Positions 54,254-64,000 of a DNA stretch of 64,000 nucleotides are shown piece by piece. How positions within the stretch are numbered: the stretch's first letter is position 1; each line of letters opens with the position of its first letter. Origin of the DNA: Spongilla lacustris. Taxonomy: Eukaryota; Porifera; Demospongiae; Spongillida; Spongillidae. Under the pieces are notes generated by a model. The model searched no databases. It had not been told where the DNA came from and saw only the letters and a list, made by a program, of their open reading frames with translations. Position numbers and translations under genes: made by a program. The stretch spans positions 273,501 to 337,500 of the forward strand of contig OX442433.1 of NCBI GenBank assembly GCA_949361645.1, in the 5' to 3' direction.

Positions 54254-55542
54254 ACACACACGCACACACACACACACACACACGCACACACACACACACA
54301 CACACACGCACACACACACAACACACACACATACAACATTCCTGGCCCTCTTTGTATGAGTTGCTGTCACCACTACCATGGAGCTTTACACATGCTCAGT
54401 AAGGCGGAACATTGAGAGCACCACAGGGAATGTAAATCTGAAATATTCCAATCCTTTGAGCACATTGAATATGTCATACCCGTGGCTCCCATATCTATAG
54501 TTCACACCCCCATGGTCCCCTTTTGGTCTCCTCCTGGTCTGCAAGGTTCTCCCACGCTCCCCCTCAGTCTGGGCGACTGGGTCACTTATTTGTCACCCCT
54601 TGTTAGTTGAGTACAAGTGTGAACAATGGAGGTGTGTGTTGTTTGATGATTAATCACTCAGGCAGGTGTCTGCCAAATGCCAACCATGGCTAGTTAGAGG
54701 AGTAGAGAGGCACATGTGTCTTACATTACTTATTGGTTTGGGTAATCATTGTTTGCCAACCACTAAATTATTTGGAGGGGTGCAAATCAGCTTGTTGACT
54801 GCTTTTTTGGTGTCATATTGCTTCTTTTTCCCACCTGAGCATGTTACCTTCACAATTGTGTGGGAGGCTGGGAAGCCCCCAGTGGCATATGCTACATCAA
54901 TATAGCTAGCATTAAGTTGATAACTTTTGTAACAAAACACTGTTGCTTGGCAGCTTGTCCCATATCTCAGTCAGGTGATAGCATGAGATAATCCCCCACC
55001 CCCTTTAGTGTGGTCATTGTTGCTTGGCTACTGCAAAAGGCGCCAAATAACTGTGACTCTGCTATTGCTAATGAAATTCATGGCAAGCTTCACCCTCCCC
55101 ATCCCAATTCTTGACAGCAAAGGGGCGGATGACAGCTACATTGGCTCTCATGATACTGGGAATAGGATTGACCTTTGTGGCATCCATCCTTTACCTACCA
55201 CTTTGGTACAGGCTTGTTCACATAGGTGGACTGATTGCCATCATTGCCTCATGTAAGTGCTGGTATGTTGTGAATGTTGTGTGAAGTTCTCTCTCCCACT
55301 GATTCCTTACCCACCACATTCACCTAGTGGTTGTGTACATAGCTGCCATTGCAATCTTTGCCTCCTCTGAACTGAGTTTTGGTGGGTTCTTCTCACTGAA
55401 TGGTCAAGCTGAGAATGGCTGCTTTTCATATGGATTTGGGCTGGCAGTTGCTGGATTCATTGTCAATGCAGTGACATCTGTTGTTGGCATTGCACCAATT
55501 TTTTACACCAAAATTCGTGCTCAATTCAAGAAAGAAAATTAG
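49852..55542 (+). CDS. Unrecognised four-transmembrane-segment protein
   Basis: Exons 49852-49914, 49974-50313, 55118-55252 and 55328-55542; 250 residues, phases consistent. Hydrophobic segments: VFCVILLLIGLILSSVATGL (about 22-41), ATLALMILGIGLTFVASILY, LVHIGGLIAIIAS running into VVYIAAIAIFASS, and GLAVAGFIVNAVTSVVGIAP. The first extracellular loop of about 90 residues has four cysteines; the second is short, with GFFSLNGQAENGC. Topology and loop sizes resemble the claudin/PMP22/EMP/calcium-channel-gamma superfamily, but the W-GLW-C-C signature is not present. The C-terminal tail KIRAQFKKEN is basic. The 4.8-kb second intron holds the large 31-bp satellite. I cannot assign a function. Confidence 0.72.
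50640..52271. repeat. 31-bp satellite array, part 1 (about 52 copies)
   Basis: Unit TTAGGGCACACACTTATGGT plus AGAAGAGGCCT. Variants: CTCATGG/CTTATGG, GAATAGG, and ACATCATGG (one base longer). Later copies (from about 51740) are nearly identical, suggesting recent expansion. Confidence 0.96.
52272..53040. mobile_element. 769-bp insert with 12-bp terminal inverted repeats inside the satellite
   Basis: Ends CATGGGTGCCCC (52272-52283) and GGGGCACCTATG (53029-53040) are inverted repeats with one mismatch. The insert is unique sequence with C/G-rich ends (CCCCTCCC tracts) and an AT-rich middle, flanked on both sides by the 31-bp array. Target duplication is not clear because the flanks are repetitive. 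No transposase is coded. Confidence 0.6.
53042..53858. repeat. 31-bp satellite array, part 2 (about 26 copies)
   Basis: Same unit as part 1 but with a distinct variant, CTTAAGG, mixed with CTCATGG, and a few GAAGAAGCC units. The variant spectrum differs sharply from that of part 1. Confidence 0.95.
54113..54332. repeat. (CA)n microsatellite with CACGCA/CATGACA interruptions
   Basis: About 220 bp of CA repeat in intron 2 of the four-segment protein gene. Confidence 0.95.
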
Positions 55543-55812
55543 AACTTACATACGTTGTGTGTGTTTGTGCATTCAATTCATTCATCATTTAAGTGTGCAT
55601 TGTATAATTGTTTTACACCCGTCTATATAGCCCTCACCCCATTCAAAACTTTCAGTGACAGCTGGGAGTAAATCATAACACATAGTACGAGATATGATGA
55701 CAACAGAAGAAGGGACCTTTACAACTACAGAGTTTGGGACAGTGACGTTGGCTAGAAGTACCACACATGGTTATACGGGTATATGTGAAAGATATGTTCT
55801 GTTTGGTTAGTT

Positions 55813-57388
<1,576 letters not shown>

Positions 57389-57530
57389 TTTTCAGTTATT
57401 GGATGGGACGCTTCAACGCACTAAGCAACGTCGCAAAACTCCTCGTTTAAAATGACGTGGCGTACTTCGTTTACCATAAAAGGGTGTATATAGGCATTTG
57501 CGCATGCGCAATGTTAGCTCGTTTTATACC
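57389..57530 (-). promoter_or_regulatory. TUBB core promoter: TATA box and NRF1 palindrome
   Basis: On the minus strand, CTATATAC (57485-57494) lies about 100 bp before the ATG, and the perfect palindrome TTGCGCATGCGCAA (57498-57511) lies just upstream of it, matching NRF1. Confidence 0.55.
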
Positions 57531-58624
57531 GTAACGTGATTGGACGGGTTTTATTCGTCCTCCCCTCCCCAACTTACTGAAAGCAGCAGCTGCAGTATTA
57601 TTATTATACCGTATGCTATAATAGTGACCTCTGAACTCATTATTCTTCGCTTCTGGGGTAGGCCCTACTTTTGGTCGAATAACGTTTCCAATACCTAGAT
57701 ATTGGCGGCTCATGTACGCCACTAACAAGAGACAAGGCATGAAGCAAAAAGGATAATAAGTGCGTAGCAGCAAATAGGAGGGAAGCCGTGTACCTTGCAC
57801 TCTACAAAAAAAGAACACTGCTGTAGACCTTCATCCCATTCTCAAGAATGGACGGTCAACTAAAGGAACGGATGAGTTGGAGGGTGTGTGTGTGAGGGGA
57901 GGGGTAATGCTGTAAAACAAATAGGCAATTCTTGAGCAAAGGCTCTGGCAATTTCTATTAGCTTCTCTTCTGCTTCCTTTGCTTTGGCAGACATGTAATG
58001 GAGGCTTCCTAACACATGCTGCAGTAACAATTCCACCTCCTGTACAGGTGAAGTAAACATGCATAGCAAACAATGCATCATTGTATGCTAGCTGCTTAGG
58101 TAGTCTAATTTTTGCAGCCCACCTGCCGTCTTGAGGTTACATACACATTTAGGCCATATTCATGCAATAGTTATCAACATGGTACTAGGGTAACAGAGCT
58201 TTGGTTTCAGTTTGAATTATTTTGAAATTGGATCCCAGTAAAAAAAAAAAAAACAGGGGGGTGGGTGGGTGGGATATGACTACAGACCTCATCACACCTT
58301 GACTTTGATTAGTAGGTGGGGCTGATAAACAAGTGCAAATAAGTGCTAAAATCACACCTGCTGTGTGTTTACAGGATACCAGAGTATGCTAAAGGCTTTG
58401 TGCTTATACTTGCACATACCAAACAGGTGAGAGACCAGAGTTGAACATATTTTTACAGACATTCAGAAGAGCTGCAGACTAAATCCATACCATAAATGCG
58501 AGACTATGCATAATGATAAGTGGGCGTTTAGATAAGTGGTGTTTTCACGTTTGCGTTGCGATGGGAACAACCAGTCACGTGCTAAATAATGATTCAATAA
58601 CTGCATGCGTAATGTAGTAATGCA
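57531..58624. other. Region between TUBB and CFAP418 with a possible minus-strand terminal exon
   Basis: At 58039-57860 (minus) a CAG acceptor is followed by an open frame EVELLLQHVLGSLHYMSAK, KEAEEKLIEIARAFAQELP, ending in TAG. Its amphipathic helix and normal codon usage look like the last exon of a small coiled-coil protein, but no upstream exon could be joined with confidence. I do not recognise it. The remainder contains a GGGTGGGTGGGT run near 58258 and no other gene signal. Confidence 0.35.
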
Positions 58625-59034
58625 ATGGCAGACGACATAGATGACTTATTAGACGAGGTGGAAAGGAAGTACTGTTCCAAGCCACCTCCAATTGTTCCGG
58701 TCCCTCCGAAAAAGGCTTCCTCTACTATGTAGGCGAGCCCCACGAGCATACACATTGATATTTATCGATACACCACTTAGGGAATCCGTATCGTGCGCAT
58801 CGTCGGAGTTAGACGATTTAATAAGCGACGTGTACACAGACTATCCAGGTGTGAGCCAGGTGTGAGAACTTGTTGTTTTTTTTTTTTTCGTCCTCTTATT
58901 TTGATACTTCAAGCAGGCTCCTTCAAAATCATCACGCGATGCAGAGAAAAAAGGGAAGATTGCAGATAAAGCCAGCATTGAAATGCAAAAACGGTGATAG
59001 CCGTTATGGTCATCCCTACCATACCTTTATGCAC

Positions 59035-59115
<81 letters not shown>

Positions 59116-59180
59116 TGCACACCCTTGTTACTAGGTGGAAGCAACACACCACTTGGTCACTCATCCTATGCAACACAGAG
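58625..59180 (+). CDS. CFAP418: CFAP418 (C8orf37) homolog, N-terminal part only found
   Basis: Exons 58625-58728, 58781-58859, 58914-58993 and 59115-59180, in phase. CFAP418 is a ciliary/photoreceptor protein mutated in human retinal dystrophies. Evidence: the start MADDIDDLLDEVERKYC against human MAEDLDELLDEVESKFC; a second acidic motif SELDDLISDVYTDYP; and CTPLLLGGSNTPLG against human CSPVYLGGSSIPCG. The conserved Cys-rich C-terminal half (about 90 residues in human) should follow the donor at 59181 but I could not find it in the remaining 4.8 kb, so it may lie outside the window or the gene may be broken. The exon 4 acceptor is the end of a CA microsatellite. Confidence 0.72.
59038..59114. 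repeat. (CA)n microsatellite ending at a splice acceptor
   Basis: About 37 CA units running directly into ACAG before CFAP418 exon 4. Confidence 0.93.
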
Positions 59181-60600
59181 GTGGGTTTGAAGCAAGTGGG
59201 AGGAGTTCCCTTAAGCGGGCTCCTCCCCCACCTCTCTTCCCCTCTATCTTAAACTAATTTAATTGAATACCAAACTGATACACAGGCACAGAGGTAGGTT
59301 TTTTTTTCTTCAAGTTTTAATTATTATCTTTTCGTCTTTCCTGACAAAACGACTCTTGTGCTTTGAGGGGATAAGGACTGAATTTTTTTATTTGTGGAGC
59401 ATTTGTGCTCTTGTCCGCTCAGTGGCCCCTCCCAGCCTCTTCCCCAGTCACTTTCCCATATAGCTTAAATTTTTTGCTTGGACTGGAAAGTTGAAAAAAC
59501 TTGTTCAAGGTCCCTTCCCAATATAAAGGTCCCCTTCCCCATATAAAGGGCCCCTTCCCTATATAAAGGTCCCTTCCCCATATAAAGGTCCCCTTCTCCA
59601 CATGGACAGGGTTCTTGTGGATTACAATTCAGTTGTTCCCCCATCATTTCCCTCACTTTGGTGCCATACTTATTTTATGCTGCCATGCATACAAAGTCCA
59701 GTAGCCTGTGGAGTCATATTTCCAGGTTCAAGATACACTTCAGGTGCAAGAGGAGTACTGCCACTATTCATATTTTTCAGGCGTTTATTTTTATGTTATC
59801 TGTTATGGAGATACAAGTGAGCAAAGTACTTATTTTCCCACTTGATTCGTGTCAATGATTTTTACCGAAACCATGTCCTATGGAAGGGGAAGGAGGGGGT
59901 ACTTGAGTTGTTAGGGGGGAAATGTCCACTGACTTTGCTCAGCTGTATCTCCATAATGGATAACCTTAAATCAGCAAAACTGAACAATTGATAGTAACAC
60001 AGGATTCCCCTCTAATTTGAAGCGTTTCTGGTACTACTTACCTGGCAGTGTGTTTCACAATCAAGGAAAATTGTTCATAAATCAACCACAAAATAGTTAG
60101 TTAACTGGTAATTGTTGCTAAACATTCTATCAACAAAAGGAGACGTGCTAGTGATATAAAATTAATATTACCTTTATTGGTTAATTAATTTTGGTGAAAA
60201 TTTCAAACCCTCCAAAATCAAGTACACCACAAAAATTAAAAAAAGAAAAAGTCAGCCTTTAATAAATCTAAAAAGGAAGTAGTTTTTAATTAATCTTTAA
60301 TTTATTAACATGGCTTAACCTAAGTGGTCATTGTATTTTGAATTTATTAATAACTTTATTAAAATTCAAATGGACTATTGAATTCATTCTGTGTGTATTT
60401 GTAATGCGTAATTTTATTGATTAATTTTGCATCTATTTAAAATTCAAACAGAATGTTGGAGCAATAAAAAAAATTGTGTATTTCATTTTAATTTGCTTGG
60501 TTTTTAGTTAATATTTTGTTTACATCAGCACATCACTGTAACGTTTACACTAATTTAAAAATAATTTTCCTTGATTGCATACAGTAGTGTGTGTGTAAAT
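59181..60600. other. AT-rich non-coding DNA downstream of CFAP418 exon 4
   Basis: Possible intron of CFAP418. Holds an ATATAAAGGNCCCCTTCCC repeat at about 59517-59598 (five copies of about 19 bp) and an AT-rich block from 60050. Open frames here are short and unrecognised. Confidence 0.5.
60050..60560. repeat. Left AT-rich block of a diverged inverted repeat
   Basis: Shares matching stretches in reverse complement with 61905-62300, for example CAGAATGTTGGAGC, GTGGTCATTGTAT and TTTGTTTACATCA. Also self-complementary near its ends (AATCAAGGAAAATT versus AATTTTCCTTGATT). Confidence 0.6.
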
Positions 60601-60624
60601 CATCCAAGATGAGTGAGGGAATTA

Positions 60625-60812
60625 ATAGGGGGATTGTCTGTAGGAAATGATGGGGGATTGTCTGTAGGAAATGATGGGGATTGTCTGTAGGAAATGATGG
60701 AGGATTGTCTGTAGGAAATGATGGGGGATTGTCTGTAGGAAATGATGGGGATTGTCTGTAGGAAATGATGGGGGATTGTCTGTAGGAAATGATGGGGGAT
60801 TGTCTGTAGGAG
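60625..60812. repeat. 24-bp minisatellite (GGGGATTGTCTGTAGGAAAT)
   Basis: About eight copies lying between the two AT-rich inverted blocks. Confidence 0.92.
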
Positions 60813-60865
60813 TTTTTAGGTTGTGCAGGTATGCTGTTTTGCAGATGCAATTTATCTTTTCAAGG

Positions 60866-61618
60866 AGGATGCATACACTACCATATGGAGGATGCATACA
60901 CTACCATATGGAGGATGCATACACTACCATATGGAGGATGCATACACTACCATATGGAGGATGCATACACTACCGTATGGAGGGTGCATACACTACCATA
61001 TATGGAGGATGGATACACTACCATATATGGAGGATGCATACACTACCATATGGAGGATGGATACACTACCATATGGAGGATGCATACACTACCGTATGGA
61101 GGGTGCATACACTACCATATGGAGGATGCATACACTACCATATGGAGGATGCATACACTACCATATTGAGGGTGCATACACTACCATATGGAGGGTGCAT
61201 ACACTACCATATGGAGGATGGATACACTACCATATATGGAGGATGGATACACTACCATATGGAGGATGCACACACTACCATATGGAGGATGGATACACTA
61301 CCATATGGAGGGTGGATACACTACCGTATGGAGGGTGCATACACTACCATATGGAGGATGCATACACTATCGTATGGAGGGTGCATACACTACCATATGG
61401 AGGGTGCATACACTACCGTATGGAGGATGCATACACTACCATATGGAGGGTGCACACACTACCATATGGAGGATGCATACACTACCATATGGAGGGTGCA
61501 TACACTACCGTATGGAGGATGCATACACTACCATATGGAGGGTGCACACACTACCATATGGAGGGTGCATACACTACCGTATGGAGGGTGCATACACTAC
61601 CGTATGGAGGGTGCATAC
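60866..61618. repeat. 21-bp minisatellite (GGAGGATGCATACACTACCA)
   Basis: About 35 copies. Variants alternate in three positions: GATG/GGTG, GCATAC/GGATAC/GCACAC, CCATATG/CCGTATG, with a few TATATGG length variants. It is open in all plus frames, since the unit is a multiple of three. Confidence 0.95.
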
Positions 61619-61904
61619 AATAACACAGGAACAAGGACTTTGAGTATCTCTTTGAAACTTTTCAGGACAGGCAAAAATGAAGTGTCTGATAACTCCCGTT
61701 ATGGGCAGTCAGATTTCAAGCGTAAAAATCATTTAGTAAAGGACACCACTGCACTCAGGATGTCAAAAACAAAGTTGAACACTTGGAAAAGTACCTCAAG
61801 ACCCCCTTAGGGTTAGACCCCCTTTTTTCATGCTGAATTACCTCTAACGGTTAGTTGTTTAATAGTATCTTCCATACACATGGTTCAGATAACCCCTTCC
61901 CTTG

Positions 61905-62310
61905 GTGTTTTGCAATAAAGGAAAATTATTATAAATTAACAGTAAGTAGTTACTTTTAATTGCTGGAAAACGTTATACTAATGTGTGATAACATGTTGAT
62001 GTAAACAAGATAAATATCTATTTAATCATTAATGAACTAAAATTAAACAAATCGAAATAATCTTTAAAAAAAAAATACAATTTTATAAAGCTCCAACATT
62101 CTGTTAGTAATTTCAAATTACCTAATGTATTAATAAATTGAAACCACTAAATCAAGATACAATGACCACTCCTTAATAACATAACATTGAAAGCTGCAAA
62201 CTGTAACTACTTCCATTAAGGTTGAAGTATTGATTTATTGATTTTGGCAGGGTTTTGAGATTTTCCTTTTCCAGAGTGATTTATTCTGAAAACTGGTTAT
62301 TCAAAGCCAT
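61905..62310. repeat. Right AT-rich block of the inverted repeat
   Basis: Reverse-complement partner of the 60-kb block, with indels. It lies just after the 21-bp minisatellite. Confidence 0.6.
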
Positions 62311-62717
62311 ACTTTTGTGCAAGCTAAACAGGCCTGCTAGTATTCAATCTACTCTGTCATGAGGTTGGTATTGACTACTTCATCATGAAACTGAAATACC
62401 TGCGTCATGATGGAGTAGATTTTTGAGTAGATTGAATACAATCTACTCTGTCATGAATTTGCTCTGTGACAGGTTTATATTAAAGCTTTGTCCTTATTTA
62501 AAAGAACTTAGTTTTAAGGATTACGTGAGGTTAAAGTATATGAAGACTCTAAACATGAACTAGCAAAAACAAATTTGAGATATTGAAATTTTTTGGTCCT
62601 TATTTCATTTTATCATTTAGAGTGGTTAGCTTAATTAAGATGTCTAGCACATTTTAATCTCAAAAGGCATTTTCCTGCTCCAATAGAGATACTGTAGCAC
62701 AGGTGATCTTATAGCTT

Positions 62718-63142
62718 ACTACTGTGGTGTGTATACTGGGGTGTGTGTACTGGGGTGTGTATACTTGTGTGTGTACTGGGGTGTGTGTACTGGGTGTGTA
62801 TACTTGTGTGTGTACTGGGGTGTGTACTGTGTGTGTACTGGGGTGTGTATACTTGTGTGTGTACTGGGGTGTGTGTACTGGGGTGTGTGTACTGGGGTGT
62901 GTATACTGGGATGTGTGTACTGGGGTGTGTATACTTGTGTGTGTACTGGGGTGTGTATACTTGTGTGCGTACTGGGGTGTGTACTGTGTGTGTACTGTGG
63001 TGTGTGTGTACTGGGGTGTGTATACTTGTGTGTGTACTGTGGTGTGTGTGTACTGGGGTGTGTATACTTGTGTGTGTACTGGGGTGTGTGTACTGGGGTG
63101 TGTACTGTGGTGTGTGTGTACTGGGGTGTGTACTGTGTGTTG
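62718..63142. repeat. Complex (GTGTGTACTGGG) repeat
   Basis: GTGTGTACTGGG, GTGTATACTTGT and GTACTGTG words in irregular order over 420 bp. Confidence 0.9.
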
Positions 63143-63312
63143 TAAATGTCAGATACCTGACAACTGGTCTGGCCTTGTTCTAGTGTCTTAAAATCCCTAG
63201 GTTTTTAAAAGTAATATTCAGGACAGTTTAAAATGGGGACAACCTTTTTTTTTTCCCCCAGTGGTTCCCACTATCCCATTTAGTGCCCTCCAGAATAAAA
63301 TGGGTTGTTTTA

Positions 63313-63373
63313 ATATCTGGTTTTTCCTGGAGAAATGTTTTTAAAAACATTTTTCCAGGAAAAAACCAGATAT
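63313..63373. repeat. Near-perfect ~30-bp-arm palindrome
   Basis: Centred on TTTTTAAAAA, with outer arms ATATCTGGTTTTTCCTGG and its complement. The outer part and the following 60 bp occur again at 63488-63557. Confidence 0.88.
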
Positions 63374-64000
63374 CATAAAGTCATTGTACAGATTTTTATC
63401 AGAGTCATTGGCTTGGTCCACCCCAAAAATTTTACAGTGGTACCCTGGAAAAAAATTTATCTGGTAGTGTGAGAAAAAAAAAAATTCCAGGAAAAACCGG
63501 ATATCATAAAGTCATTGTACAGACATTCAAGATTTTTATCAGAGTCATTGGCTTGGTACCCTGGAAAAAATTCATCTATATTGAACAAACTTGTTACATG
63601 TTACCTAACCAGCCGCACTCCCTTTTTTGTTTAAAACCACATAAGGTAGTGTGGGAGGAGACCTAACGCTCCCTCTTCTGACATGTCACGCTGGGGATTG
63701 CACTTTTAATCATAGATTGACGGTGGTATTGTAACTGACTTAAGTCACAAGCCTTAGTTACATGTATTACTACTGCCTTATTACATTCAGCAATAGTTTG
63801 TCTTCAAGGCTCCCGGTCCAACAACCAATCTTCTTCAGAGCCCCATTGAGCTCATGTGCACGACTCTTTTGTCCTTTTATCTGTATTGTACTTATATGTG
63901 TATCTTATCTTATTACTAACTTAAACTATATAGGTGTTATTTCCAATTTGAAAAAACAAATAAAAAAAACAAGAAATTGTATTCACGTGGTCTGTCAAAA

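Noticed and set aside
60752..61810. 352-codon open frame with TTIWRMHTLPYGGCIH repeats
   Set aside because: The 21-bp unit is divisible by three and lacks stops, so any frame stays open. All plus frames are open alike, with no start context or conserved domain.

Overview
The window is nuclear DNA of an animal. Its spliced, intron-rich genes encode conserved housekeeping proteins of animals (Aurora kinase, a MYLIP-type FERM-RING ligase, USP10 with its FGDF and PAM2 motifs, CFAP418, CSPP1-like). Introns are mostly short with GT-AG ends, intergenic gaps are tiny, and microsatellites and minisatellites fill introns. A compact genome of this kind fits an early-branching invertebrate such as a sponge. 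That placement is an inference; nothing here fixes the taxon. Exon boundaries were derived by hand from reading frame, splice dinucleotides and recalled family sequence; no alignment was run.

Layout. 0-16 kb: 3' end of PEPCK (+), PABPN1 (-), Aurora kinase (+), TYW3 (-), a FAM210 protein (-), POLA2 (+) and a MYLIP/IDOL-like E3 ligase (+). 15.4-27.2 kb: USP10 (-), whose 5.7 kb intron carries a series of unrelated minisatellites and a TTAA-flanked element. 27.5-29.3 kb: PYURF/preY (+) and metaxin-1 (-). 29.3-32.1 kb: gene-poor, with a decayed retroelement coding fragment. 32.1-45.5 kb: RPUSD2 (-), a CRAL-TRIO protein (+), ORC6 (-), CIAPIN1 (+), a CSPP1-like protein (-) and DAD1 (+). 45.8-57.4 kb: an intronless NNT gene (-), an unrecognised four-membrane-segment protein (+) with a 3.2 kb 31-bp satellite in an intron, and beta-tubulin (-). 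58.6-64 kb: the 5' exons of CFAP418 (+), then AT-rich, repeat-rich DNA with inverted repeats and no recognisable gene.

Organisation. Five head-to-head pairs have start codons only about 60-115 bp apart (PABPN1/AURK, FAM210/POLA2, RPUSD2/CRAL-TRIO, ORC6/CIAPIN1, CSPP1-like/DAD1), and USP10/PYURF are about 300 bp apart. This implies shared bidirectional promoters. The genes share broad themes (cell cycle and replication: AURK, POLA2, ORC6, TUBB, CSPP1; mitochondria: FAM210, PYURF, MTX1, NNT; RNA: PABPN1, TYW3, RPUSD2) but do not form a cluster of one pathway. I found no bacterial-type operon, CRISPR array, tRNA, rRNA or clearly novel multi-gene system. The most unusual signals are structural: a minisatellite that multiplies a 3' splice site, an intron that is largely a hairpin, GT microsatellites serving as 5' splice sites, a small frameshift in the MYLIP-like gene, and two short transposon-like elements.
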